Origin: Verrucomicrobiota bacterium
GTDB lineage: Bacteria > Verrucomicrobiota > Verrucomicrobiia > Opitutales > Opitutaceae
DNA: 64,000 nucleotides
Direction: 5' to 3'
Assembly (NCBI GenBank): GCA_016235555.1
Contig: JACRKC010000010.1
Coordinates: forward strand, 52,593-116,592
Shown here: one piece after another, positions 42,881-52,338 of the stretch
Layout: each line of letters starts with the position of its first letter
Numbering within the stretch: the stretch's first letter is position 1
The notes under the pieces: model-generated
What the model saw: only the letters and a program-made list of their open reading frames with translations
Told to the model about the DNA's origin: nothing
The model's database searches: none
Position numbers and translations under genes: made by a program

Positions 42881-43015
42881 GTGACTCAAACTGAGGTCAG
42901 CGATTTGTAGCGGCGGTCTATGACCGCCGACCGAATGCCCTTGGCGCAACGCCGGCGCTCATAGAACGCCGCCACAGCCGAGGCATTCGAAAATCAACCT
43001 CGCTTTGGGTTACAC
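42881..43015. repeat. Family B inverted repeat, copy B6 (decayed right arm)
   Basis: GTGACTCAAACTGAGGTCAG ... GGGTTACAC around GTAGCGGCGGTCTATGACCG. The right core arm has substitutions (GGCGCTCATAGAACGCCGCC) that weaken the long stem. Confidence 0.85.
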
Positions 43016-43139
43016 TCCCCGCGGCGCCCGCAACGGTTTTCATTCGCCTCCCCCGTTGACCGGGCGCGGAATTTCGCTTTCGTCACCGCATCGTTCATCG
43101 CGCCTGCGCTGGTTGCAGGCGGCGTTTCGTTCCCACCCC

Positions 43140-43625
43140 ATGAAATACACGCTTACCGTCAATGGCGTCGCACGCACTGTCGACGCCGCTCCGGACACTC
43201 CCCTCCTGTGGGTGCTCCGCGACAACCTCGCTCTGGTCGGGACCAAATTCGGCTGCGGCATCGGCCAGTGCGGCGCCTGCACCATCCATCTCAACGGCGT
43301 GCCCACCCGCGCGTGCATGACGCCCGTCTCGACCGTCGGTCGCATGAAAGTGACCACGATCGAGGGCCTCGCCGCCGACGCCGGCAAGCTCCATCCCGTG
43401 CAGCAGGCGTGGGTCGACCTCGACGTGGCCCAATGCGGCTATTGCCAGGCCGGCCAGATCATGACGGCTGCCGCGCTGCTGAAGGACAACCCGAAGCCCA
43501 CCGACGACGACATCGACGGCGCCATGGCCGGCAACCTCTGCCGCTGCGCCACCTACATGCGCATCCGCGCCGGCATCAAACGCGCCGCGGGCCTCACCGC
43601 CGGCGGAAAGGAGGCGGCCCAATGA
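43140..43625 (+). CDS. iorA: (2Fe-2S) small subunit, isoquinoline 1-oxidoreductase IorA-type
   Basis: The 161-residue protein carries two [2Fe-2S] clusters. Cys39, Cys44, Cys47 and Cys59 form the plant-ferredoxin-type cluster (CGIGQCGAC ... RAC), and Cys99, Cys102, Cys134 and Cys136 form the second (CGYCQAG ... CRCATY). It would pass electrons from the molybdenum subunit encoded by the next gene. Start and stop are clear, and the stop overlaps the iorB start by 4 bases. The true substrate may be another N-heterocycle or aldehyde. Confidence 0.92.
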   Translation: MKYTLTVNGVARTVDAAPDTPLLWVLRDNLALVGTKFGCGIGQCGACTIHLNGVPTRACMTPVSTVGRMKVTTIEGLAADAGKLHPVQQAWVDLDVAQCGYCQAGQIMTAAALLKDNPKPTDDDIDGAMAGNLCRCATYMRIRAGIKRAAGLTAGGKEAAQ

Positions 43626-45865
43626 AAACGTCTTCGCTCCCCACCCTCGCCGCACCCGTCAACCGCCGCGACTTCCTGAAACTCTCCGGCCTCGCCGGCG
43701 GCGGCCTCGCGCTCGCGTTCTACATCCGTTCGGGCGACAGCGCCACGGCGGCCGAGTCAGCCACGGGTGACTTCACGCCCAACGCCTTCATCCGCATCAC
43801 GCCCGCCGGCAAGGTCACGATCGTCTCCAAGCAGCCCGAGATGGGCCAGGGCGTGAAAACCTCGCTCCCGATGATCATCGCCGAGCAACTCGAAGTGCCG
43901 TGGAACGACATCACAATCGAACAGGGCGACTTCGATGCGAAATACGGCGGCCAGAGCGCCGGCGGCAGCCAGTCCACGCCGAGCAATTACGATAACTTCC
44001 ACCTCCTCGGTGCCACGGCGCGCACGATGCTCGTCGAAGCCGCCGCGCAGACCTGGGGCGTGCCCGCGGCCGAGTGCCGCGCGGAAAAAGCCGCCGTCCT
44101 CCACTCCTCCGGCAAGAAACTCACTTACGGCCAGCTCGTCGCGAAGGCCGCGGCGCTGCCCGTCCCGGCCAAGGAGGCCGTGAAGTTGAAAGAGCCGAAG
44201 GACTTCAAGCTCCTCGGCACCCGCGTGCCGCAGTTCGACAGCAGGGCCATCGTCACCGGCCAGCCGCTCTTCGGCATCGACGTGAAGCTGCCCGGCCTGC
44301 TCTACGCCGCCTACGAAAAGTGCCCCGCATTCGGCGGCAAGGTCGTCAGTGCCAACCTCGACCAGATCAAGGCGCTGCCCGGCGTGAAGGACGCGTTCGT
44401 CATCGAGGGCAATGGCAAGGTGAAGGAACTCGTCCCCGGCGTCGCCATCGTCGCCGACTCGACGTGGGCCGCGTTCAGCGCCCGCAAGCAGCTCAAGGTC
44501 GTGTGGGACGAAGGCAAGGTCGCCGGCGAGAGCTGGGAGACGTTTGTCGCCGAGGCCAAAGCCAAGGCCGCGCAGCCCGGCGCCCGCACGCTCCGCAAGG
44601 ACGGCGATGCCGACGCCGCGCTCGCCTCCTCCGCGAAGGTCGTCACCGCGGACTACGTTTATCCGTTCATCTCGCACGCCAACCTCGAGCCGCAAAACAC
44701 CACCGCGCACTGGAAGGACGGCGTGATGGAGGTCTGGTCGCCCACGCAGATCCCGTCGATCGGCGTCGGTCTCGTGAACAAGGCGCTCGGCATCCCCGCC
44801 GACAAAATCAAACTCCACCTCAATCGCGCCGGCGGCGGTTTCGGCCGCCGCATCGGCGCCGACTACCTCGTCGAGGCCGCGGCCATCGCGCAACGCGTGC
44901 CCGCGCCGGTGAAGCTCACCTGGTCGCGCGAGGACGACCTGCGCCACGATCAATTCCGTCCCGGCGGGTTGCACTTCCTGAAGGGCGGCCTCGATGCCAA
45001 CGGCAAGGTCGTCGCGTGGAAGAATCACTTCTTCACCTTCGGCGAGGGCGGCAGCCCCGGCAGCGGCGGCGGCCTCAGCGGCGACGAATTCCCGGGGCGT
45101 TGGATCGCCAACTACCACGCCGAGCAGACGATGTTCGACACGGGCTGGCCGATGGGCCCGTGGCGCGCGCCCGGCAGTTGCGTGTTTGCGTGGGTCATCC
45201 ACAGCTTCATCGACGAACTCGCCCACGCCGGCGGTCGCGATCCGCTCGAACTGCGTCTCGAATTGCTCGGTTCCAAGGACGAGATGCCCGCCGGCGGCGG
45301 TGGCGCCGCCGCCAAGGGCAAGCAAGGCGGTCCGCCTTACAACGTCGCCCGCATGCGCAACGTGCTGAAGTTCGCCGCCGAGAAAGCCGGTTGGGGCAAA
45401 AAGAAGTTCCCGAAAGGCACCGGCGCCGGCCTCGCGTTTCACTTCAGCCACCGCGGCTACTTCGCGCAGGTGGCCGAGGTCACGGTGTCGAAGGACGGCC
45501 AGCTCAAGGTCGACCGTTTCGTGACCGGCGTCGATATCGGCGCCCAGGTCGTCAACCTCAGCGGCGCCGACAATCAGGTCGAGGGCTCGGTCATCGATGC
45601 CCTCGGTGTGCTGATGTTCCAGGAGCTCAACATCGAGCGCGGGCGGGTCGTGCAAAGCAATTTCCACGACTACCCGATGATCCGCATCACCGATGCGCCC
45701 GCGAAGATCGAGACGCACTACCTGAAGACCAACTACCCGACCACGGGCCTCGGCGAACCCGCCCTGCCTCCGGTCGCGCCCGCGGTCTGCAACGCGATCT
45801 TCGCCGCCACCGGCAAGCGTGTGCGCCAGTTCCCGCTCTCCCGCACCGATCTGCGGTGGAGCTGA
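43622..45865 (+). CDS. iorB: Molybdopterin-binding large subunit, IorB-type, Tat-exported
   Basis: The 747-residue xanthine-oxidase-family large subunit begins with a twin-arginine signal ([20 protein letters not shown]), so the complex is probably exported folded with its cofactor. Motifs include [20 protein letters not shown], the [12 protein letters not shown] loop and the ending [11 protein letters not shown] with the catalytic Glu of GEPALPP. IorB-type enzymes are single-chain Mo subunits that pair with a small Fe-S protein and use a cytochrome as acceptor. A Gly/Ala/Lys-rich insertion ([19 protein letters not shown]) is a family feature in this region. Confidence 0.92.
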   Translation: MKTSSLPTLAAPVNRRDFLKLSGLAGGGLALAFYIRSGDSATAAESATGDFTPNAFIRITPAGKVTIVSKQPEMGQGVKTSLPMIIAEQLEVPWNDITIEQGDFDAKYGGQSAGGSQSTPSNYDNFHLLGATARTMLVEAAAQTWGVPAAECRAEKAAVLHSSGKKLTYGQLVAKAAALPVPAKEAVKLKEPKDFKLLGTRVPQFDSRAIVTGQPLFGIDVKLPGLLYAAYEKCPAFGGKVVSANLDQIKALPGVKDAFVIEGNGKVKELVPGVAIVADSTWAAFSARKQLKVVWDEGKVAGESWETFVAEAKAKAAQPGARTLRKDGDADAALASSAKVVTADYVYPFISHANLEPQNTTAHWKDGVMEVWSPTQIPSIGVGLVNKALGIPADKIKLHLNRAGGGFGRRIGADYLVEAAAIAQRVPAPVKLTWSREDDLRHDQFRPGGLHFLKGGLDANGKVVAWKNHFFTFGEGGSPGSGGGLSGDEFPGRWIANYHAEQTMFDTGWPMGPWRAPGSCVFAWVIHSFIDELAHAGGRDPLELRLELLGSKDEMPAGGGGAAAKGKQGGPPYNVARMRNVLKFAAEKAGWGKKKFPKGTGAGLAFHFSHRGYFAQVAEVTVSKDGQLKVDRFVTGVDIGAQVVNLSGADNQVEGSVIDALGVLMFQELNIERGRVVQSNFHDYPMIRITDAPAKIETHYLKTNYPTTGLGEPALPPVAPAVCNAIFAATGKRVRQFPLSRTDLRWS

Positions 45866-45881
45866 TCGCGCGGCACGACTG

Positions 45882-45977
45882 ATACCAGTTCTCTTGAACT
45901 ATTGGACTTTGTAGGGCCGCCGCTCGTCGGCGGGCCGCGGCCCTCCTACAGTCCAAAAGTTCTTCGCAGTTGGTATG
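45882..45977. repeat. Family A nested inverted repeat, copy A4
   Basis: ATACCAGTTCTCTTGAACTA ... CGCAGTTGGTAT with core GTAGGGCCGCCGCTCGTCGG. It is the most diverged frame of the family. Together with A5 it fills the gap between two convergent genes. Confidence 0.88.
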
Positions 45978-45978
45978 A

Positions 45979-46084
45979 TGCCAACGTCCGGTAGCGTTCA
46001 GACTTTCGTTGCAGACCCGCCCGGTGGGCGGGCAGCCCGGCCACCGGCCGGGCCTACAGTCCAAGAGCAAGGTGACGTTGGTAT
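45979..46084. repeat. Family A nested inverted repeat, copy A5, adjacent to A4
   Basis: ATGCCAACGTCCGGTAGCGT ... CAAGGTGACGTTGGTAT. It is oriented as A2, one base after A4 ends. Confidence 0.9.
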
Positions 46085-46094
46085 AACGCCCGAC

Positions 46095-48527
46095 TCACGG
46101 CTTTGCCTCGCCTGCCAGGCGGAGCGAGATTCCCGAAAATTCTGCGAAATCGTCGTTCACCTGGTTGAGCACGCGCACGCCGATGCCCACGTAGCGCGCT
46201 TTCGCCGGTGCCGGTTTCACCACCGCGATCTCGGACCACTCCCGCCAGTCACCCGCCGGCAGGCGGAACGTGTGGCCCAGCTCGAACGGCTGAAACTTTT
46301 CATCAAAAAACGTCATGATCAGAAACGTGGAATTGCCCGGGCTCACCTGGCCCCGCACCCGCACACTGGCCACATAGGTCGCGCCCGGGACCACGCCGTC
46401 GCGCCACTGCGAGAGCGTCTCCTGCTTGCACCCGGCGAACCGCAACGCCCGGCCGCCGCCCACCTGACTCCCCCAGGTGATCCGGCGCGTTTCATACGGA
46501 TCGCCGTGGCCGCGCCATGCGCCGGCCGCCGGTGACCCGGCCCATTCAAACATCGCCGGTCCGCTCGTGTCACCGATCGCCACGTCGGTCCATTGTCCGT
46601 CGCGGAGCAACTCCGGCCCCGGCGCCCCGATCGCCGTCATTCGCTCCGCCATCAGCAGCCGCCGGCCGCTCTCCGACTGCGACAGCCGGCGCACCACGGC
46701 CCCCGTCGGATCACTCCGTCGATAGTATTCGAGCTCCGAAACGTGAACCGGCGGGAGCGCTTTCTGATTGTTCGACTCCACTCGCAGCCGGAACGCCTCC
46801 GTCTTGGCCTTCAATTCCACCACCGCCGCGCTCAACGCCCTTTCCTCCGTAAACGCCCGCATCACCCCCGCCGCCACGCGGTCCCGCGCCTCGGCATACT
46901 CCGCAAAGGCCGTCGTGACACTGAATGCATCGCGCACGAACGCCAGCCGCCGCCGCACCAGCTCTCCCCTCGCCAACCGCGCCGCTTCGGCCAGGCGCCG
47001 CTCCATCTCCCGCCGCACCGCGACCGGAAAGAGCACCACCTGGTGTTCGTCCTTGTAGTATTTGATCCAGTAACCGGGCTTGGGCTGCGTGAGCCACGCG
47101 CGCTCGGCGCAGTCGAAATAAGCCCGCATCGGCTCCGCCGCCTCCTGCCAGAATTCGCGATAATAAACGTCGAGCAGTTCCTTCACCGGCCGCCGTGGGT
47201 CCCACTGCGATTGGGCCGCGAGCCAGAGCTTGGGTCCATCGAGCCCCCAATTCGGCGCGCCCTCACCGTAAAACGCCCGCACTCCGGCCGCATGAATCTC
47301 CGGGATCGCCGCCACCGCATAGAGCGTCGGTCGCGGCACGAGATACGGCGTGCCCTCGAAATAATCATACGTGCCCACGATGCGCGCCCCTGAGTTCACC
47401 CAGCCCGCCATGGTGGCCTTGTCCTCGGCCACGAACTCGGGCTCGAACCACTGGCTGCGGTCCGCCGTGAGCCACGGAACGACGTTCGGCGCGAGGCGAA
47501 AGCCCGGCGCATTTTCCGTCCAGTCATACGCGTAGGCGCCGATCCACTTGCCCGGATGCCTCACCCGCACGAGATCGGCCACCTCGTTGGTGAAGCGAAA
47601 CACCAGCGGGGTGTAATCCGGCTGGCGGCGAAACCAGCGCAACGGGCTCACCCGCGCCAGCGTGTCCGGCGAATCGTCGAAACGCACCGAGTCGTTCTGG
47701 CAGAGCGCCAGCGACTCCTGCTTCGGCTCCCGATCGAACGCCCGGTTGAGGTGCCCGGCCGCGTGCAACACCGCCGCCGGGGCGGTGAGGTCGGGCTGCC
47801 AGCCCTGCATCCCATCCGCCGGCGGGATGAACCTGGTCCCCGCCCGCATCGGTGCGAGCGCTGGATTGGCCACCAAGTCCGCCCGCTTGAAGATCTCGGC
47901 GTAGCTGTGCCCGTGCGCGAGCCGCGCCTCGAGTTTGTTGCGCGTGCCCCACGCCGCGTCCCCGCCGAGGCTCCGCGAGAGGAATCCCGGCCGCACCCGC
48001 GCCTCGCCCGCGGCGAGATGCAACTCGTCCCGCCGCGGCACGTGGGTGCCCAGCGGGCCCGGCATGAACCAGTGCGCGCCCACGGTCTGTTCCAGCCACC
48101 ACGCCGCCGCGATCTCGATCGCGCCCGGCCGCGCGCTCCGCAGGACCACCGCCGCGTCCGCCACGTGGTTCGTGAACACATCGTCGAACGGCGGCTGCCC
48201 GCCCACCTGCACGATCGCGTCGCGCGCGCGCAGGGTCTCGCCCACGAAGATCCCGCGCCGGGCCCAGCTTCCGGTCTCGCGCACCACCGGGAAAGTCTCG
48301 CGTCCCGCGGCCGCCGCCAGGGTCTCGCTGATCAGCGCCGCCGCGCGCCATTCCGCCTCGCTGGCCCGCGCCGGCACGACGATCGCACAACCGGACACCG
48401 CCGGCGAAAACACCACGACACCGCCGGCGGCGCCGCCATGAGCCACGCTTACGCCGCGGCTCCAAGCCAGCACCGCCACCGCCAGCGCGCACCCCACTGC
48501 GACCAGAACTACACGCAGGCGGATCAC
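46095..48527 (-). CDS. DUF4838 domain-containing secreted protein (putative glycoside hydrolase)
   Basis: The 810-residue protein starts with an N-terminal anchor or signal (RLRVVLVAVGCALAVAVLAW). The N-terminal alpha/beta part (WRAAALISETLAAAAGRETF) resembles the non-catalytic domain found before GH families such as GH20/GH67. The DUF4838 region follows (AWWLEQTVGAHWFMPGPLG). The C-terminus is a carbohydrate-binding-like beta domain. It is most likely involved in extracellular polysaccharide breakdown, but no catalytic pair can be named. It is the last gene of a run with 6-base spacing, after phosphohexomutase and UDPGP genes. Confidence 0.85.
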   Translation of the reverse strand: MIRLRVVLVAVGCALAVAVLAWSRGVSVAHGGAAGGVVVFSPAVSGCAIVVPARASEAEWRAAALISETLAAAAGRETFPVVRETGSWARRGIFVGETLRARDAIVQVGGQPPFDDVFTNHVADAAVVLRSARPGAIEIAAAWWLEQTVGAHWFMPGPLGTHVPRRDELHLAAGEARVRPGFLSRSLGGDAAWGTRNKLEARLAHGHSYAEIFKRADLVANPALAPMRAGTRFIPPADGMQGWQPDLTAPAAVLHAAGHLNRAFDREPKQESLALCQNDSVRFDDSPDTLARVSPLRWFRRQPDYTPLVFRFTNEVADLVRVRHPGKWIGAYAYDWTENAPGFRLAPNVVPWLTADRSQWFEPEFVAEDKATMAGWVNSGARIVGTYDYFEGTPYLVPRPTLYAVAAIPEIHAAGVRAFYGEGAPNWGLDGPKLWLAAQSQWDPRRPVKELLDVYYREFWQEAAEPMRAYFDCAERAWLTQPKPGYWIKYYKDEHQVVLFPVAVRREMERRLAEAARLARGELVRRRLAFVRDAFSVTTAFAEYAEARDRVAAGVMRAFTEERALSAAVVELKAKTEAFRLRVESNNQKALPPVHVSELEYYRRSDPTGAVVRRLSQSESGRRLLMAERMTAIGAPGPELLRDGQWTDVAIGDTSGPAMFEWAGSPAAGAWRGHGDPYETRRITWGSQVGGGRALRFAGCKQETLSQWRDGVVPGATYVASVRVRGQVSPGNSTFLIMTFFDEKFQPFELGHTFRLPAGDWREWSEIAVVKPAPAKARYVGIGVRVLNQVNDDFAEFSGISLRLAGEAKP

Positions 48528-48533
48528 GCGTGA

Positions 48534-50483
48534 TCAGCTTTCGGCCCGGCGGCGTGCGTCGGCCTCGATCAACTTGTTCAACGCGTCCAGCGTCGCGCGC
48601 ACGTGCGCCTTGACCGCGGGCAGCTCAGCCGCCCCCGCCACCTTTTCGCTGGCGAACAGGTAGAACTTCATCTTCGGCTCCGTGCCGCTCCCGCGCGCGG
48701 CGAAGGAGTAGCCATTCGACAACGTGACCACATAGAGATCTTGCGACGGGATCGTCTCGCCGTCGGCGTCGACAATTCTCTCGCGGCCGAAGTCCTGGAA
48801 TTTCACCACGCCCACGTCGCCGAACGCTTTCGGCGGGTTCGCGCGGTAGGTTTCGAGGATGCGCTTGATCTTCGCGTTGCCGCTCGCGCCCTCGTAGTAG
48901 AGGTTGATCACGCCTTCGAGGAAGAAGCCGTTCTGGAGGAAGATCTCGTCGAGATACTCCGGCACCGTGAGACCGCGCGACTTCGCCCACGCGCACACCT
49001 CCGCGAACATGAGGCACGCGGAGTTGCCGTCCTTGTCGCGCAGCGAATCGTTCGGCAGGTAACCGTAGCTTTCCTCGGTGCCGAACGCGTAGAACGTGCT
49101 GTGCTGCTGGAGCAGCCGCGCGCGCTGGGCAAACGGCGTGCCGTCGTAGTCGAAACCCGTTCCCATCGCCGCGCGCAGCTTGTCCTCGTAACCGCGAATC
49201 TTGGCGGCGATCCACTTGAAGCCCGTCAGCGTCTTGATGACCTTCACGCCGTGCCCGCGGCCGATGGCGTCCTGAAGCTGCGTCGTCACAAACGTGTTTA
49301 CGATCGCCACGCTCTGACTGCCCTGCGGCGGAATCCAGCCGAGCTCCTTGTATTTCGTGAGCCGGTAGTCGGTGAGCAGCGCGCCGATCTGGTTGCCCGT
49401 GAGCAGTTCCATTTTGCCCGCGCGGTTGCGGACGGCGCATCCCATGCGGTCGGCGTCCGGGTCGGTGGCGACGACGACCTCGGCCCCCTCTTTGTCGGCG
49501 AGCGCGACGGCGCGGGCGAGCGCCTCGGCGTTTTCCGGATTCGGCGACTTCACCGTCGGAAAGCGTGCGTCGAAGTTCAACTGCTCCGGGACCGCCGTCA
49601 CATCGCACCCGGCGTGCAACAGCAGCGGCAGCGAGTGCACGCCGCCGGTGCCATGGATGTTGGTGAAGACCACCTTCAGTTTCGTTTTCCGAAACACGCT
49701 CGGATCAATCGCCGCCTGCGTCGCGACGGCGAGATAGGCGTCATCGGCCTCACGCCCGAGCGTGGTCACGCCGGCGAGACGGATGTCGAGGAATCCGGCG
49801 AGTTCGCTGAGCGGCACGGCATTGACCTCGCCCACGATGCCCTTGTCGTGCGGCGGCACGACTTGCGCGCCGTCGTCGAAGTAGGCCTTGAAGCCATTGT
49901 CGTGCGGCGGATTGTGGCTCGCCGTGATGACGGCGCCGCTGTGCGCCTTCAACCAACGCACCGAGAAGCTCAGCTGCGGCGTCGGCCGCGGCCCGTCGAA
50001 GATGAACGCCTCACCGCCGAGCCGCGTCCACGTCGACGCCGCGAGTTCGCAGAAATGCCGCGAGAAGTGCCGCACATCGTGCGCGATCACGAGCTTGGGC
50101 CGCGCTACGTCGCCGCGGGACTGGAGGTGCTTTTGGGTATAACGAAACAGCCCCACCACGGCCCGGATGAGCGTGAAATCGTTGAGCATGTTGGCGCCCA
50201 CCGCCGCGTGTTCCGGCGAGCCGGCGGCGTTGAGCAGGCCGGTTTCCGCCGCCACCGGGACGACACCGATCGTGCGCCCGCGCATGCCGCCGGTGCCGAA
50301 TTCGAGATAGCGATAGAAGCGGTCGTTGAGTTCGGCCCACGCCTGTTTCGCGACGAGTTCGTCGATGCTGGCGGCCACCCACGCGGGCAGCCCGGCGTTA
50401 AGGAAGGCAGTGATGTTGTCAGCCGCCGCCGGGAGCAGCGACCCCGCCTTGGCGGCGGCTTGGATGCGTTCAGTTGAAGTCAT
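48534..50483 (-). CDS. Alpha-D-phosphohexomutase (phosphoglucomutase/phosphomannomutase)
   Basis: The 649-residue enzyme interconverts hexose 1- and 6-phosphates. The phosphoserine loop is TASHNPPHDNG (Ser189), the metal-binding loop is DPDADRMG (Asp341, Asp343, Asp345), and the sugar-binding motif GTEESYGYL follows. The C-terminal phosphate-binding loop reads SNGYSFAARGSGTEPK. The length, about 100 residues above the bacterial average, fits the Bacillus PgcA-like group. It lies 6 bases downstream of the UDPGP-family gene, which would use its glucose-1-phosphate product. Confidence 0.95.
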   Translation of the reverse strand: MTSTERIQAAAKAGSLLPAAADNITAFLNAGLPAWVAASIDELVAKQAWAELNDRFYRYLEFGTGGMRGRTIGVVPVAAETGLLNAAGSPEHAAVGANMLNDFTLIRAVVGLFRYTQKHLQSRGDVARPKLVIAHDVRHFSRHFCELAASTWTRLGGEAFIFDGPRPTPQLSFSVRWLKAHSGAVITASHNPPHDNGFKAYFDDGAQVVPPHDKGIVGEVNAVPLSELAGFLDIRLAGVTTLGREADDAYLAVATQAAIDPSVFRKTKLKVVFTNIHGTGGVHSLPLLLHAGCDVTAVPEQLNFDARFPTVKSPNPENAEALARAVALADKEGAEVVVATDPDADRMGCAVRNRAGKMELLTGNQIGALLTDYRLTKYKELGWIPPQGSQSVAIVNTFVTTQLQDAIGRGHGVKVIKTLTGFKWIAAKIRGYEDKLRAAMGTGFDYDGTPFAQRARLLQQHSTFYAFGTEESYGYLPNDSLRDKDGNSACLMFAEVCAWAKSRGLTVPEYLDEIFLQNGFFLEGVINLYYEGASGNAKIKRILETYRANPPKAFGDVGVVKFQDFGRERIVDADGETIPSQDLYVVTLSNGYSFAARGSGTEPKMKFYLFASEKVAGAAELPAVKAHVRATLDALNKLIEADARRRAES

Positions 50484-50489
50484 GGTGAT

Positions 50490-51908
50490 CTAGGAAAGGT
50501 AGAGGCCGTCGGTGAGCGAAGGTTTGGCCGCGAGTTGCTGCCACGCCTCGGCGAACGAGTCCTCGTCGTAGCCGAAACTCGGGGCGATTTCGAGGGCGAG
50601 GTGCGGCAGCCCGGTGGCGTCGGCCGCGACCATCGCACCGTTGGCCCGCAGCCAGCGCGCGAATTGGCGGAGTTGATCGTCCCGACACGTCTTCGGCGAG
50701 TCGACGCCGTCGGCGTTTTTCACGGGCGAAAAATCGTCCGCCCGCAGCGTCTCGATCACGACGGGATTCTCCGCAAACGGCATGGCATCGAAGACAAACA
50801 TCTCGAACTTCACGCCGTTCGCCTTCTCGGGCTTCACCGACGCACCGGCGGCATCGATCGTCGGGATTCTCTTGTCGGCGCGGTGAAAAGGCAGGGCCTG
50901 CTCGCCCCGCGCCATCCGTCGCACGAATTCGCGGTCGAGCACGTGGATCGCAATGCTGCCGGCGAGATAGCGGAGCCGCCCGCTCCCGTCGGTCGCGCGC
51001 TGCATCGCCATCGGCAGATCGGAGTATTCGATCACGACGGTCCGCCCCGCCTGCGTGCAAAAGTGCCCGACGCGTTCCTCGGCGTAGGCTTTCGGCACCA
51101 TCTTGGCGGACATCTCCGCACCGCGCAGCAAATGCCAGCCGATGAACGCCGGGTCGACACACCGCACCAGCGGGTTGTCGACTTGGAAATAGCTGAGGGT
51201 GTCGACGCCCTCGCGGCGCATCAGGTCCAGCGCCCCGCTGCGCTCGAGTGCGCGCAACGAGCCACCGTGCCCGTCGGGCGACAACGCGATGGAGCCCTTC
51301 GTCTCGAGCAGGATTTTTCCGCTGAAATCGACGGCCGGCATGCGCCCTTGCCGGATGAAGTGCACGCGCGCGCGGTCGAGCCCGAAGAATCCGTTCGCGT
51401 CAAAAAACGCCTCGGTCGCCCCGTGGTTCGCGTGACTGGTCATGATGAACCAATGCAGCGGCCGGCCATAGCGCACGCCGGCGGCCCGGATTTTTTCCGC
51501 GAACACCTGAAACAGCGATTTCTGCCTGACGGGCGTCACGCGGAATGTCCCCTTCGGCCCATCGTAGCCGAGCCGGGTGCCCTGCCCGCCCGCGACCGTA
51601 AACGCCGCCACGCGCCCCGCGCGCAGCGCCGCTTCGCCGGCCGCCTTTGCCCGCGCCCAGGCCCCGGCGTCGCCGCCGTGCTCCGGACGTTTCTCATACG
51701 GCGCGGGCGCCAGGCCCTCGAGATTGACGCCGGCCGTGGCCCCGGCGGCCACAAGGGTGCGGTTCAGACGGTCGACCTCCGCCAGGTCGATCTCCGCCGC
51801 CTCCGCGATGAGCCCCTGCCGGGCCTCGCCCGGCAGCGCATCGACGAACGCGAACACCTGCGCCTGCCCGGCGCGGCGAAATTTCTCGATCAGCGGATCT
51901 TGAGCCAT
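50490..51908 (-). CDS. UDPGP type 1 family uridylyltransferase
   Basis: The 472-residue protein carries GGQGTRLGYDGPKGTF, the nucleotide-binding signature of eukaryote-like UDPGP/UAP enzymes, which is distinct from bacterial GalU. It should make UDP-glucose or UDP-GlcNAc from UTP and the sugar-1-phosphate. SYFQVDNPLVRCVDP holds the Asp that binds the metal. Substrate choice cannot be settled by eye, but overall similarity is greater to UDP-N-acetylhexosamine pyrophosphorylases. ATG 51908 is chosen because the frame upstream reads through the FtsB-like gene. Confidence 0.9.
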   Translation of the reverse strand: MAQDPLIEKFRRAGQAQVFAFVDALPGEARQGLIAEAAEIDLAEVDRLNRTLVAAGATAGVNLEGLAPAPYEKRPEHGGDAGAWARAKAAGEAALRAGRVAAFTVAGGQGTRLGYDGPKGTFRVTPVRQKSLFQVFAEKIRAAGVRYGRPLHWFIMTSHANHGATEAFFDANGFFGLDRARVHFIRQGRMPAVDFSGKILLETKGSIALSPDGHGGSLRALERSGALDLMRREGVDTLSYFQVDNPLVRCVDPAFIGWHLLRGAEMSAKMVPKAYAEERVGHFCTQAGRTVVIEYSDLPMAMQRATDGSGRLRYLAGSIAIHVLDREFVRRMARGEQALPFHRADKRIPTIDAAGASVKPEKANGVKFEMFVFDAMPFAENPVVIETLRADDFSPVKNADGVDSPKTCRDDQLRQFARWLRANGAMVAADATGLPHLALEIAPSFGYDEDSFAEAWQQLAAKPSLTDGLYLS

Positions 51909-51931
51909 GGATGAAAACGCGCTCCGCCCGT

Positions 51932-52210
51932 TCAGTTTTCGAAGCGGAAAATCACCTCGCCCGGCCGCGCATACGTGCGTTGGCGGAGAATTTTCTCCAC
52001 ATACGCCGGATCGCTGCGCAGCCGGTCGAGAATCTTCTTCTGGCGGGCGAGCTCGGCCTGCGCCTCCGCGAGGCGGCGCTGATTCGCGGCCTCGGCGAGC
52101 TTGAGCTGGTGGTATTCCGCCCGCGCCTCGATGAACATCGCGCCCGCCCCCACGCCGAAGCCGGCGAGGAGGAGGAGATAGAGCAAGGCGATGACGTGGC
52201 GCGAATTCAC
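51932..52210 (-). CDS. FtsB/DivIC-like septum formation initiator
   Basis: The 92-residue protein has one transmembrane helix at the N-terminus (HVIALLYLLLLAGFGVGAGA), followed by a coiled coil (YHQLKLAEAANQRRLAEAQA ...) and the short C-terminal motif DPAYVEKILRQRTYARPGE, which is characteristic of FtsB/DivIC. These proteins link FtsL and FtsQ in the division complex. GTG 52210 is the start: it is preceded by a good Shine-Dalgarno (AGGGGAG), one of few in the window. It is 23 bases upstream of the UDPGP gene and heads that operon. Confidence 0.88.
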   Translation of the reverse strand: MNSRHVIALLYLLLLAGFGVGAGAMFIEARAEYHQLKLAEAANQRRLAEAQAELARQKKILDRLRSDPAYVEKILRQRTYARPGEVIFRFEN

Positions 52211-52338
52211 GGGACTCCCCTCTGATGAACGGCGGCGCGTGCGGCGGAGTAAAGCGATTTTCAATCGTCCGCCACCGCGCCGCCGGGCTGCGAAATTGGC
52301 GTGCGTTTTTGACCCGGCGCGCCAGCGTGGTGGCCCGC

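Noticed and set aside
5041..43015. Regularly recurring repeats as a CRISPR array
   Set aside because: Copies are dispersed kilobases apart, are palindromic over their whole length, and no cas genes or uniform spacers are present.
43757..45718. Long frames on both strands overlapping iorB
   Set aside because: iorB has a Tat signal, Mo-binding motifs and a stop/start overlap with iorA; the other frames are shadows.
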